This document shows, piece after piece, positions 16,790-25,785 of a stretch of DNA of 61,510 nucleotides. The position numbers and the translations under genes are program-made. This DNA is from a bacterium. GTDB lineage: Bacteria > Bacillota > Clostridia > Lachnospirales > Lachnospiraceae. The stretch lies in the NCBI GenBank assembly GCA_023667365.1, contig JAMPAG010000006.1, positions 1-61,510 on the forward strand, given 5' to 3'. Below the pieces are notes generated by a model. That model was given only the letters and a program-made list of their open reading frames with translations. It ran no database searches and had not been told where the DNA came from. How positions within the stretch are numbered: position 1 is the stretch's first letter; each line of letters begins with the position of its first letter.

Positions 16790-17965
16790 TTACCGGATCA
16801 TCAGCTTACGCGCGGCATGAATGCCGATCTTATACGGCAGGGGTCTGAGCGCGTGATCGGCTTCCTTTAATTTTTCCCGGATCGGAAGATGCTGGGGACA
16901 GTGCTGTTCGCATTTGCCGCAGCCAACGCACTGTGATGCAAAACCGGGTTCCTTGCGGATCCCCATATTCTGCGCAAATTCAAAGCGGGCGGAAGACTTT
17001 TTCTCCATATACATCAGGTTATAATAATAGAAGTTACCGGGAATGTCCACTCCCTTGGGACACGGCATACAATACCGGCATCCCGTGCATCCTACTTTTT
17101 CCCGCTCACGGATGATCTGTCTGATCTGCTCCACGATCTTCCTGTCTTCCTCTGTAAAATGCCCCGGCTCCGCCTCCGACGCGATGCGGATGTTCTCATT
17201 TACCATATCCTCAGAATTCATGCCGGAGAGCACACAGCTGACTTCCGGCTGGTCCCACAGCCAGCGCAGTCCCAGCTCGGCGGGCGTATAACCCTTGCTG
17301 TCGGAGGCAAGCACTTCCCTCGCTTTTTCCGGCAGGTTCACCAGCTTTCCGCCGCGGAGCGGTTCCATAATGATGACCGGGATTCCCTTTCCTGCCGCCG
17401 CCTGAAGCCCCCGCCTTCCCGCCTGGGTATGCTCGTCTAAATAATTATACTGGATCTGGCAGAAGTCCCAATCATACGCATCCAATATCTTTAGAAACAT
17501 TTCCGTATCACCGTGATAGGAAAAACCAATGTTCCGGATACGGCCCTCTGCTTTCTGCCGCTTAATCCATTCTTCAATCCCCAGCGTTTTTAAGTGCTCC
17601 CACTCCGCATAATCCGTAAACATATGCATTAAGTAATAGTCGATATGATCCGTGCGCAGGCGGGTCAGTTCCTCATGAAAGGTTTTATCAATCGCCGCAG
17701 AGGAACGCATCATATACTGCGGAAGCTTCGTGGCAATAGAAACCTTGTCACGGCACTGATTCTCATCCAGAATCCGTCCAAGACATTCCTCGCTGCCCGG
17801 ATAAATGTAAGCGGTATCAAAATAATTGACCCCCTTTTCGATTGCAAGAAGGACTTCCCTTTCCGCCTTTTCGTAGTCGATCGCGCTGCCCTTTTTGCTG
17901 AATCTCATACATCCATAGCCCAGCTGGGAAATCTGATTGCCATATCGATCAAGTCTGTATTTCAT
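16790..17965 (-). CDS. Aldo/keto reductase with C-terminal 4Fe-4S ferredoxin domain
   Basis: 391-residue oxidoreductase common in anaerobes. The TIM-barrel AKR domain (1-280) has the Asp/Tyr of the tetrad in YFDTAYIYPGSE, and Lys and His in later strands (ATKLPQ, YLMHMF). The C-terminus carries CTGCRYCMPCPKGV and CVGCGKCEQHCP, ligands for two iron-sulfur clusters. The start at 17965 is preceded by GGAGGAAAAG. It follows the Sel1 gene by 41 bp. Substrate unknown. Confidence 0.93.
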   Translation of the reverse strand: MKYRLDRYGNQISQLGYGCMRFSKKGSAIDYEKAEREVLLAIEKGVNYFDTAYIYPGSEECLGRILDENQCRDKVSIATKLPQYMMRSSAAIDKTFHEELTRLRTDHIDYYLMHMFTDYAEWEHLKTLGIEEWIKRQKAEGRIRNIGFSYHGDTEMFLKILDAYDWDFCQIQYNYLDEHTQAGRRGLQAAAGKGIPVIIMEPLRGGKLVNLPEKAREVLASDSKGYTPAELGLRWLWDQPEVSCVLSGMNSEDMVNENIRIASEAEPGHFTEEDRKIVEQIRQIIREREKVGCTGCRYCMPCPKGVDIPGNFYYYNLMYMEKKSSARFEFAQNMGIRKEPGFASQCVGCGKCEQHCPQHLPIREKLKEADHALRPLPYKIGIHAARKLMIR

Positions 17966-18006
17966 CTTTTCCTCCTGCATCTGCCACAATCTGTTTATGA
18001 TCCATC

Positions 18007-19254
18007 CTAACGCACTTTCCACTTCCCAAGCAATGTCTTTTTATACCGGAGCAATTCTTCTTTTGCCTCCGGATCGTCTCCCGCCCTCTGCAGATAGAGC
18101 ACCGCCTTCTGGATGTCCGCCGGCACGCCGAGTCCGCGCCCGTAGAGATAACCTAACATAAAAAATACCTTGGGGGTTTCGCCTGTTCCTTTTTCCAGCA
18201 GTTCCCTTGCCCTGACGAAATCCTGCGGTGTTCCCCAGCCTCTGAAATAGCATTCGCCCAAGTATTTTACACCCCAGACGCTGCCCTGCGTATACGCGTA
18301 GTTCAAAAGCCGGAACGCCTTGTCATAATCCTTCGGAAGCGCATTGTCTTTGCAATACAGAGCGCCCAGCGCGTTCGCGTTAAACACCCTTGTTCCGTCC
18401 GCACAGGACATGGATAACCCCTTGTCGTAACATTTTGCCGCATAGGCAATGTCTTGTGGAACGCCGTTCCCGTGTTCATAAGCGATACCGACATAATACC
18501 ATGCGTCCCCCTCCCCGCCTTCCGCTGCCAGTTTGAACCAGCCTGCGGCGTCGGGGCTGTTTTTCTCATTCAGTTCCAGCGCATAGCTGTACTGGAAGAT
18601 CGGATAGCCGCGTTCCGCGCCGATCCGCCAAATATCCGCCGCTTTTTCGGGGCGCGCCGGGATCAGATCGCCTTCCCCTTTTGTATAGTAACGATACAGA
18701 TTCGTCCCCGCAAAGTGGACGCCGCCGCGGAACGCCATCCAATGCCATTCCTCGCATCGGGAAATGTTCTCCGCCCGGTATGCCCTGTATTCCGCGTCCG
18801 TCGCAAAGGAAGCCCGTCCCTTATCCTGAATACGCAGAGTATCTTCCCAAAAGTAAGAATTTCCAATGGTATACTGGCAGAACGCATCCCCGTCCTGCGC
18901 TTTTTGCAGAACGATGTCGAATGCTTCTTTGAGACTGGCAAACGGCATTTTCCTCTGAACGGACGGCGTCAGCAATCCGCTCCGCAGCGTGACCAGCACG
19001 CCGAGCGCGCTGCCCTGCTCCACCGATTGGTGCAGAAGCTTTTTGGCCAAGCCGTCGTCTTCCGGAAATTCATGACCGCGCCACACATACTGGCGGCCGC
19101 AATAACATCTTGCCAGAATGCAGCTCGCGTCGCCGTCCCCCTCCGCGGACGCTTTTTGCAACAGCTGTAATCCCTCCTGTCCCTGTCCGGTGCGCACATC
19201 ATAGTAAATATACCGAAGTGCCTGCTCCACTGCGTCGCTAAAACATTTCCCCAT
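18007..19254 (-). CDS. Sel1-repeat protein
   Basis: 415 residues with many Sel1/TPR-like repeats (A-x-x-x-Y-x-x-G-x-G-V-P-x-D pattern, for example YEHGNGVPQDIAYAAKCYDKG and YLYGRGLGVPADIQKAVLYL in part). A predicted cytoplasmic helical-repeat scaffold for protein contacts. No signal peptide. GGGGG lies 8 bp before the ATG. Seven heptanucleotide repeats directly precede the SD, so expression could vary with repeat number. Confidence 0.88.
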   Translation of the reverse strand: MGKCFSDAVEQALRYIYYDVRTGQGQEGLQLLQKASAEGDGDASCILARCYCGRQYVWRGHEFPEDDGLAKKLLHQSVEQGSALGVLVTLRSGLLTPSVQRKMPFASLKEAFDIVLQKAQDGDAFCQYTIGNSYFWEDTLRIQDKGRASFATDAEYRAYRAENISRCEEWHWMAFRGGVHFAGTNLYRYYTKGEGDLIPARPEKAADIWRIGAERGYPIFQYSYALELNEKNSPDAAGWFKLAAEGGEGDAWYYVGIAYEHGNGVPQDIAYAAKCYDKGLSMSCADGTRVFNANALGALYCKDNALPKDYDKAFRLLNYAYTQGSVWGVKYLGECYFRGWGTPQDFVRARELLEKGTGETPKVFFMLGYLYGRGLGVPADIQKAVLYLQRAGDDPEAKEELLRYKKTLLGKWKVR

Positions 19255-19268
19255 GCGTTGTTTCCCCC

Positions 19269-19317
19269 TGTTTTCTGTTTTCTGTTTTCTGTTTTCTGTT
19301 TTCTGTTTCCTGTTTTC
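19269..19317. repeat. Heptanucleotide repeat (TGTTTTC)7 in the Sel1 gene leader
   Basis: Seven tandem 7-bp units; six perfect, the sixth (19304-19310) is TGTTTCC. It ends 6 bp before the G-run that forms the SD of the Sel1-repeat gene on the minus strand (there read as GAAAACA units). Lies in the 116-bp gap between two minus-strand genes. Confidence 0.95.
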
Positions 19318-19370
19318 TCGCGTTTCCTATCTTTTGTATCTGTCACAGTGCCATTATGCTATCTGCGCCG

Positions 19371-20705
19371 TCATTTCCTCTTTTTTCGTACTTTTTTCTC
19401 CATCCTTTTTGTATCGTCCCGCCACTGGATGCTTCCCGTGTCTAAACGTCCGTCATAAAAATCCATCAGCCACATCGCCGCCTGTCTGCCCGTACCCTCC
19501 GTCGAAAAAAATCGTAGCCTGTCCGCATCCGGTCTTGTAACACCTGCGTGAAAATGCCCGCCCGACCCGTTTTCTTCCGCAATTACCATCCAGCAATAAG
19601 GGATCGTATGGATTTCCACATTCCGATAACTTCCGTCGATCAATCCCTCCGCGGCAGCCTCCACATCCTCGCGCTCAAACTCCTCATGATATTGGCGTGC
19701 GCCGGAGGCGGCGGTCAGAACCAGACAAGGCGGCACGGACTGCTTCGCCGCACGTGCCGCCAGATCCGGCAGAATCCATGATTCATCGCCGCCCTCCGGA
19801 TTGAAACCGTCGTCATCCTCCGAGCCTGTATAGGAATCTGAATCCTGAAGCCGATTCGGATTAAAACCGCCGTCATCTTCCAATCCTGCAGCATCATACG
19901 CATCAAATCGGTTGCCACCCGCCAGGGCGGCCGCCGTTTTGTTCTGCATTCTGTTATTTTCGGCGCGTTCCGCTTCCAACACACGGAACTCCCGCTCATT
20001 TTTTCTGTGGCGGAATCCCCGCAGTGCTTCTTCCCATTCGATGTCCGACCCTGCACGATAGGAAAGATATTCCCGGTAGGAACAAAAAAGAATATCCGGC
20101 GCGCGCAGCTTCAGGCAGTCCAAAAAGGCTTTCAGTTCATCGGGATCGTGAAGCTCTGTGCTGTGTGTCTGTTTTTGATCGTCCACCAAATAACATGCAA
20201 CAATTCTGGAAGACCCGCCGCCCGATCTGCGGGTCACAATCTCATCCCTGCCGCACGCGACACGAATACGCGGAATGAAAACGGCATCCTCACCCAGAAC
20301 CCATTCCCGCCCGACGCCGACCCGGTCACCGGCAAACCACATCCCGTTCTCATACAGATCCCGATCCACGATTCCAAATAATTCTTCCGCATTCAAACCT
20401 GCGTTCTGAGCGGGAAGCTGGGAACGGATCGCTTTTGCCAACCGGCTTCTGCCCGGAAAAAGCCCGTCCCTGAGCCCTGCTGCAAGCTCGCGGAATCCTA
20501 AGATCAGACCGCCTGCGGCGACCGCCGCAGACACGACAAGCTTCAGATATTCCGTAAACTGCCAGCCTGTTTTATCCGCCCTGACGCTGACTGCAAAGTT
20601 CACGCCGCACGCAGCGGCGATAAATAAAATGATAAACGCCGGAACAATCTGCCCCAGACGTCTTTTCGTCCGCTCACGGCAATAACTGTCTTGCTTCTTT
20701 TCCAT
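19371..20705 (-). CDS. Unknown membrane protein with two N-terminal helices
   Basis: 444 residues, not recognised. Two membrane helices near the N-terminus (about 18-40 and 53-73) with a short external loop, then a long predicted cytoplasmic region. The middle has an acidic, Gly-rich pair of imperfect repeats (DDGGFNPNR / DDDGFNPEG). The C-terminus is strongly basic (KKVRKKRK). The start at 20705 is preceded by GGGAGGG. Followed by the Sel1-repeat gene in the same direction. Confidence 0.75.
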   Translation of the reverse strand: MEKKQDSYCRERTKRRLGQIVPAFIILFIAAACGVNFAVSVRADKTGWQFTEYLKLVVSAAVAAGGLILGFRELAAGLRDGLFPGRSRLAKAIRSQLPAQNAGLNAEELFGIVDRDLYENGMWFAGDRVGVGREWVLGEDAVFIPRIRVACGRDEIVTRRSGGGSSRIVACYLVDDQKQTHSTELHDPDELKAFLDCLKLRAPDILFCSYREYLSYRAGSDIEWEEALRGFRHRKNEREFRVLEAERAENNRMQNKTAAALAGGNRFDAYDAAGLEDDGGFNPNRLQDSDSYTGSEDDDGFNPEGGDESWILPDLAARAAKQSVPPCLVLTAASGARQYHEEFEREDVEAAAEGLIDGSYRNVEIHTIPYCWMVIAEENGSGGHFHAGVTRPDADRLRFFSTEGTGRQAAMWLMDFYDGRLDTGSIQWRDDTKRMEKKVRKKRK

Positions 20706-20925
20706 ATGCCCTCCCTGCCCGATCCGCTCTGTCCCTGCGATATGCGGCGCAGGATCGTCTACTTTCATGCCGTCTGAATTTTTGAGACTGAACTCCTGAT
20801 CTCCTTGATCTTATTTGACAATACCATAGCTTTTTCGTCTTTACAAGGGGCAAAAGAATCGTTGCGTGATTCTCCCCTGTTTACGGAATTTCCTAATAAG
20901 ATTCGGGTGTCAAAAGCCAACAAAA

Positions 20926-20957
20926 AAAGCCCGCATCATAGAGCAGGCTTCTTTTTT
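20926..20957 (-). terminator. Terminator of the hybrid kinase gene
   Basis: Stem AAGCCTGC/GCGGGCTT on the minus strand followed by TTTTTTTG; the plus strand also ends in a T-run, so it can act both ways. It lies about 80 bp after the kinase stop. A copy of the recurrent motif GATTCGGGTGTCA is adjacent (20900-20912). Confidence 0.75.
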
Positions 20958-21034
20958 GCCAAAAAATCATTGGAACAGGTAAATGACCTGACCGTAAGCG
21001 CCACCGTTCCGCGCCCGCATTTTCCGCCCCGCGT

Positions 21035-23698
21035 TCAGGCCGCGCCCCGGTCGGACGGCTCTTTCTCCAACACCGCCCTGACGGTCTGTTCCAGCACCGA
21101 CATGTCCACAGGTTTCGCCACATGCGCGTTCATGCCCGCCTCCATCGCGTCCCGCACATCCTCGGCAAATGCATTTGCCGTCATTGCGATAACGGGAATC
21201 GTCTGCGCAAGCGGATGATCAAGCGCGCGTATCGCCCTGGTCGCCTCATAGCCGTTCATCACCGGCATCTGCACATCCATCAGAATGATCTGATATTGTC
21301 CGGGCGTCGATTTTTCAAACGCCTCTACCACAAGCTGTCCGTTTTTACAGATCTCGCAGGTCGCGCCCACCATATCTAACAGCTCTCCCAAAATCTCTGC
21401 ATTGATCTCATTATCCTCCGCTACCAAAATATGCATTCCCTCAAGAACGCTCTGTTCCGCCGCTTTCACCGGCATTTCCTCCGGCTCGCGCTTTAACAGC
21501 ACCGCGACTTTTTGACGGAAACTCGTAAGGAAGAACGGTTTTGCGAGAAATGCGTCCACATCCGCATTTTCCTCAATCTCCGACGAATCGTAACTCGTGA
21601 GGATCAGAATCGGCGTCTTTTCAGGAACCTCCTGACGGATCCGCCTTGCCGTCTCTAAGCCGTCCATTCCCGGCATCTTCCAATCCAGCAATACGACATG
21701 GTAAGGCTTTCCTTCCTGCTGCGCCTGCCTGATCCGCTCGATTGCCGCTTTGCCGTCCAGCGCATAATCCACCGCAACGTCGGTTCCCTCCATCGTCGCC
21801 TGCACATTCTGGCAGATCACTTCCTCGTCATCCACGGTCAGCATTCTGGTGATGCCATTCTTTTTCCAGAAATTCTGGTCGATTTCCTGCTCGCTGATGT
21901 GCAGATCCAGATCCACGGTAAAGGTGGAACCTTTTCCTTTTTCACTTTCCACGGCGATGATGCCGCCCATCAGATCCAACAGGTTTTTGGTGATCGCCAT
22001 GCCGAGACCGGTTCCCTGGATCGTGTTGGTTACGCTGTCTTCCTCCCGCGTGAACGCCTGAAACAGATTTTTCAGATACTCCTTGCTCATGCCATAGCCG
22101 TCATCCGCCACGACGAAGCGGAAATGCGCCAATTTCCCGTTTTGCTGCGGAATCTCCTGAACCGTCATCGTGATATGACCGCCCTCCGGCGTATATTTGA
22201 CCGCGTTGGACAGCAGATTCAGCAGAATCTGGTTGAGCCGCACCTTATCCATCACCACATGCTCATGCCGGATGTCCTTGCTGTAGACCTCGAACATATG
22301 CCCCTTTGCCTTCATCTGCGGCCGGATGATCCCGTCGATGCCTTCGATCAGTTCCACCATGCTCTCTTCCGACATGTTCAACGTCGTCTTGCCCGCCTCG
22401 ATCTTACTGATGTCCAGAATATCATTGATCAAACCTAACAGATGCTGGCTGGAGGACGTGATTTTTCTCGTATACTCACGCACCCTGTCGGGATCTTCCG
22501 CATCCCGCGCCAACAGCGTCGCAAACCCGATGATGGCGTTCATCGGCGTCCGTATATCATGACTCATATTGGATAAAAAAGAACTTTTGGCGCGGTTCGC
22601 CTCCTCCGCGATCTGGAACGCCTGCTCCGCCGTCTCCTTCGACTGCGTCAGCATCGCATTGGATTCCTCCAGCTTCGCGTTCATTTCCTCCTGGTGGCGC
22701 AGATTGATCTGCTCCTGCTTATACAGACGCTCGCTGTTCCGCTGACGGATAAAGGACGCCGCCGCCAACGCCAACAGAAGCAGCAGCACGACCGCCAGAA
22801 TCAACAGTGTACGGATCACCATGCTGACCATGCTGACCGTTCCGGACGCCACAGAATCCGCCGGAATCAAAAACAACAGCAGCGTATCGTACTCCGCAAG
22901 CGAGGTGATACAATAATAATATTCCACGCCCTCGTTGACAAAATTCGTGCTCAGGGTATCCGTCTCTTCCAACGCTGCGCGAATATCTACATACCGCTGC
23001 CCCTCCATTTCATCCAGCACCTTCAGCACGTTGTATGCCTGGATCATTTTTTCCTGCGCAGCGTCATCATGCATCCGGGTCCCGTTGCTCTTTAAGATAT
23101 ACGTTTCGCTCCGGTTGCCGTAAGCGTCGCTGTCGTAATATTGGGACAGCGCATAAACATCCTTGAGCAATACGATATGCGTAAAGCTCACGCCATCCTC
23201 CGCCGTCTCAATCGGCACATCCAGCTTTTGCACGAACGCCCAATTGCTCCCCGCCTGCACATAGCTGTCGGAAATAAACGTACAGCGGTTTTCCCCGCCG
23301 GAAACCATATCAATGTCAGACCATACCCCATGCTTTCCGTCCGCGTCATAGCAGTTGCCCTGACTGTCCAAAAGCATCAGCACGGAATCATAACGCCGCG
23401 TCTCCATCACCTGTTCCAGCTCGCCGATATAAGACGTCACTTCCTCCACCGTGGCAAACGTCTGCGGTTCTATGGTATTGACCGCCACGTTCACATAATT
23501 CCAGTGGGTATCCAGTGCGTTTTTCAGATTCATCCGTACCTGGGATGTGATCTCCACCAGCTGTGTCGTACGTTCCTCAAAAATCTGCTGTTGTAAATAC
23601 TGGTTAAAAAACGATCCCCCTGTGAGCAAAAACAAAAACAGACAGACGGTCAATACTGCCGGAAGCGCGAGCTTCCGATTTTTCGTTTTCGTTTCCAT
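21035..23698 (-). CDS. Hybrid sensor histidine kinase with two receiver domains
   Basis: About 887 residues. N-terminal membrane helix, a large extracellular sensor (about 40-285, Cache-like), a second membrane helix (about 295-318), a coiled coil, HisKA (SFLSNMSHDIRTPMNAIIGF), HATPase_c (VADDGYGMS, GTGLGM), receiver 1 (LLDWKMPGMDG) and receiver 2 (LMDVQMPVMNG). No Hpt domain. The start is uncertain (23704 or 23698; the latter has AAGGTG 8 bp upstream). Last gene after two binding-protein/5'-nucleotidase-C lipoproteins, which are likely its ligand-presenting partners (inference). Confidence 0.93.
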   Translation of the reverse strand: METKTKNRKLALPAVLTVCLFLFLLTGGSFFNQYLQQQIFEERTTQLVEITSQVRMNLKNALDTHWNYVNVAVNTIEPQTFATVEEVTSYIGELEQVMETRRYDSVLMLLDSQGNCYDADGKHGVWSDIDMVSGGENRCTFISDSYVQAGSNWAFVQKLDVPIETAEDGVSFTHIVLLKDVYALSQYYDSDAYGNRSETYILKSNGTRMHDDAAQEKMIQAYNVLKVLDEMEGQRYVDIRAALEETDTLSTNFVNEGVEYYYCITSLAEYDTLLLFLIPADSVASGTVSMVSMVIRTLLILAVVLLLLLALAAASFIRQRNSERLYKQEQINLRHQEEMNAKLEESNAMLTQSKETAEQAFQIAEEANRAKSSFLSNMSHDIRTPMNAIIGFATLLARDAEDPDRVREYTRKITSSSQHLLGLINDILDISKIEAGKTTLNMSEESMVELIEGIDGIIRPQMKAKGHMFEVYSKDIRHEHVVMDKVRLNQILLNLLSNAVKYTPEGGHITMTVQEIPQQNGKLAHFRFVVADDGYGMSKEYLKNLFQAFTREEDSVTNTIQGTGLGMAITKNLLDLMGGIIAVESEKGKGSTFTVDLDLHISEQEIDQNFWKKNGITRMLTVDDEEVICQNVQATMEGTDVAVDYALDGKAAIERIRQAQQEGKPYHVVLLDWKMPGMDGLETARRIRQEVPEKTPILILTSYDSSEIEENADVDAFLAKPFFLTSFRQKVAVLLKREPEEMPVKAAEQSVLEGMHILVAEDNEINAEILGELLDMVGATCEICKNGQLVVEAFEKSTPGQYQIILMDVQMPVMNGYEATRAIRALDHPLAQTIPVIAMTANAFAEDVRDAMEAGMNAHVAKPVDMSVLEQTVRAVLEKEPSDRGAA

Positions 23699-23761
23699 CC
23701 CCATTACACCTTCCGTCAAACCGATGTACTGCGTCTATTATTTTCCGGGCTTACGCCGCCG

Positions 23762-25600
23762 TTATTCGTTCAGCGTGATATAATCGCTTGGCGCCGCCAG
23801 CTGTCCGCCTCCCGCAAGGCGGTCCGCCAAAATCTGCTGGTAGACGGTCCCCAAATCGGTATATTCCGTGACTCCTGCCGCTAAAAGCGCATCCGTCAGC
23901 ATCCTGTCCCTGCTGCCGATCACCGCTATGGAATACACGGTATCCCGCTCCATTTCCCGTCCGCCTATCGTCAGCTTTTCCAGCGTATAGCCCGTATTTG
24001 TTTTTTGTACCGTCATTTCAAAACCGCTGGACACATACAAGGTAGAATCATTGATGACAGACCCCCGCTTTCCGGGCGTCGTCAGAATATAACGCACATA
24101 GGCGTAGACCTGCTCCCCCGTCATCTGACAGAGCAGGACGCTCGGCGTCTCACCCATGGTCAGAAACTGAAGCTCCGCCTCCGTATAATCTCCTGCCGTG
24201 ATATTTCCGGCAACAGCCGATGCCTGCGCGATCAGCAGTCCGGTACCCAGTTCCTCACGGACCGTATTCATCACCGCAGATGCAGCCGGGCTTCCGCCGT
24301 CCGGATGAAACGCATATTCATATCCCGTCTCAATATGCGCCGCGACGGGCGCCGACGCTTTCTCCGCTTCCAAAGCCGCGTTAAATGCATCAAAAGCGGC
24401 ACGGGCGTCGGGATATTCCCCACGAATCATCCCTTGGACTACCTGCTCTGAGACAGAAAACATGTCAGCCGATGCCAGACGGATATACAACCGGTTGCTG
24501 TCGATATACGGCGCGATCCCCTCCAAGGACGGAGTAAGACTGCGCGCTACGCCGTCGTTATAAGGGATCACGTTCTGACTTGTGGAAACCCGCCGCTGCC
24601 CTTCCTCGCTGAGCATCGCCGCCATAATATCCAAAATAAGCTGTTTGCGCTTTGGATCTTTCTCCGCACGCACACTGGCAGCGATCTGAAATGCGGGATA
24701 GGTCAGATACCAGTTCTCCGCTTCCGTCGCGCCGTAATAAGGCACCAGCACAGATTCCCGCCCGACGCCTCCATATCGCTCCGCATCATCCGCAGTTCCC
24801 CGCGCCATCGCCGTTTCACCCGCCATATAACCGGTAAACACATCATCCGTTCCGCTCGCCGTGTCGGCAGGCACAATGCCTGCATAATCGATCAATTCTT
24901 CCATCCGCTCAAAGACCGGCATCCAGACTTCCTCGTCAAGCTGATTGGTCTGTCCGGACTCATAGCGCTGCCGCCACTCCCGCCCCGACTGCGAATTCAG
25001 AACGGATGCGGACAAGCCCTGCAAAATCTCCATACAGGTATAATCCTCGGAAAAATCGGAAGCAAAAGGACGGATCCCCAAATCCTGCAGCGCGCCGCAG
25101 GCGGAAACAAACTCCCCGTAATTTTCGGGAATTGAGATCCCGTTTTCCTCAAACAGCGTCTTATTCAAAATGATGCCGTCCACCTCCGCACAGGCGGGCA
25201 GCCAGTTGACCGTACCGTCATCATAGGTATAATTGCGCAGATAAGACTGATGAAACGTATTCGCCAGCTCCGTATCGCTCAAATCCATCAATGCCTCTTT
25301 CCATTCCGCCACATCCCGCAGCGCAAAGCGCCGCACCGTGAGAATATCCGGCAGATCGCCCTGCTGCTCCTTGAACCGGTAAAAATCCGTGGAATTGGTG
25401 GCGACGTAGAATGTGAACTCCACGTCGGGAAATGTCTCCTGCAAATATGCTCCATACGACTCGGTCAGCTGATCGCTCCAAAATGCGATCGTAACCTGTT
25501 CTTTTTTTCCGTCCGCTTTTCCGCAGCCGGACAACAAGAGCAACAGCATTGCCGCCGCCAACAACAATCTCCGGTACTTTCTCATAACCGTTCTGTTCAT
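23762..25600 (-). CDS. Lipoprotein: solute-binding domain fused to 5'-nucleotidase C domain
   Basis: 612 residues. Lipobox LSGC after a long hydrophobic leader. Residues about 30-390 form a family-1 ABC solute-binding domain (TIAFWSDQLTESYGAYL). Residues about 430-612 match the 5'-nucleotidase C-terminal (substrate-specificity) domain: CQMTGEQVYAYVRYIL, a YVSSGFEM strand, RDTVYSIAVIGS. The N-terminal metallophosphatase of true 5'-nucleotidases is absent, so it should bind rather than cleave. The start at 25600 has GGGAG 6 bp upstream. No permease genes nearby; 63 bp upstream of the hybrid kinase. Confidence 0.85.
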   Translation of the reverse strand: MNRTVMRKYRRLLLAAAMLLLLLSGCGKADGKKEQVTIAFWSDQLTESYGAYLQETFPDVEFTFYVATNSTDFYRFKEQQGDLPDILTVRRFALRDVAEWKEALMDLSDTELANTFHQSYLRNYTYDDGTVNWLPACAEVDGIILNKTLFEENGISIPENYGEFVSACGALQDLGIRPFASDFSEDYTCMEILQGLSASVLNSQSGREWRQRYESGQTNQLDEEVWMPVFERMEELIDYAGIVPADTASGTDDVFTGYMAGETAMARGTADDAERYGGVGRESVLVPYYGATEAENWYLTYPAFQIAASVRAEKDPKRKQLILDIMAAMLSEEGQRRVSTSQNVIPYNDGVARSLTPSLEGIAPYIDSNRLYIRLASADMFSVSEQVVQGMIRGEYPDARAAFDAFNAALEAEKASAPVAAHIETGYEYAFHPDGGSPAASAVMNTVREELGTGLLIAQASAVAGNITAGDYTEAELQFLTMGETPSVLLCQMTGEQVYAYVRYILTTPGKRGSVINDSTLYVSSGFEMTVQKTNTGYTLEKLTIGGREMERDTVYSIAVIGSRDRMLTDALLAAGVTEYTDLGTVYQQILADRLAGGGQLAAPSDYITLNE

Positions 25601-25632
25601 CGCTTTCTCCCTGCCCGCAGGCATTTCCGTCT

Positions 25633-25731
25633 GCTCTCATTTCCGCTCTTCCTGCGGTTCCTCCGCATGCTCTCATTCCCACTCTGCCGCGGTTCCTTCT
25701 GCTCCCATTTCCACTCTGCCGCGGTTGCGCG
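25633..25731. repeat. Imperfect tandem repeat between the two lipoprotein genes
   Basis: Three imperfect copies of about 32-36 bp starting at 25633, 25669 and 25701, each of the form CTCnCATTnCCnCTCTnCCnGCGGTT. Most of the 185-bp gap consists of this; no gene is apparent. Confidence 0.75.
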
Positions 25732-25785
25732 CTTAATGCGCTCCTCGACTGCCGGCACCGCCCTACTTCGCCTGCCGACTCCGTT

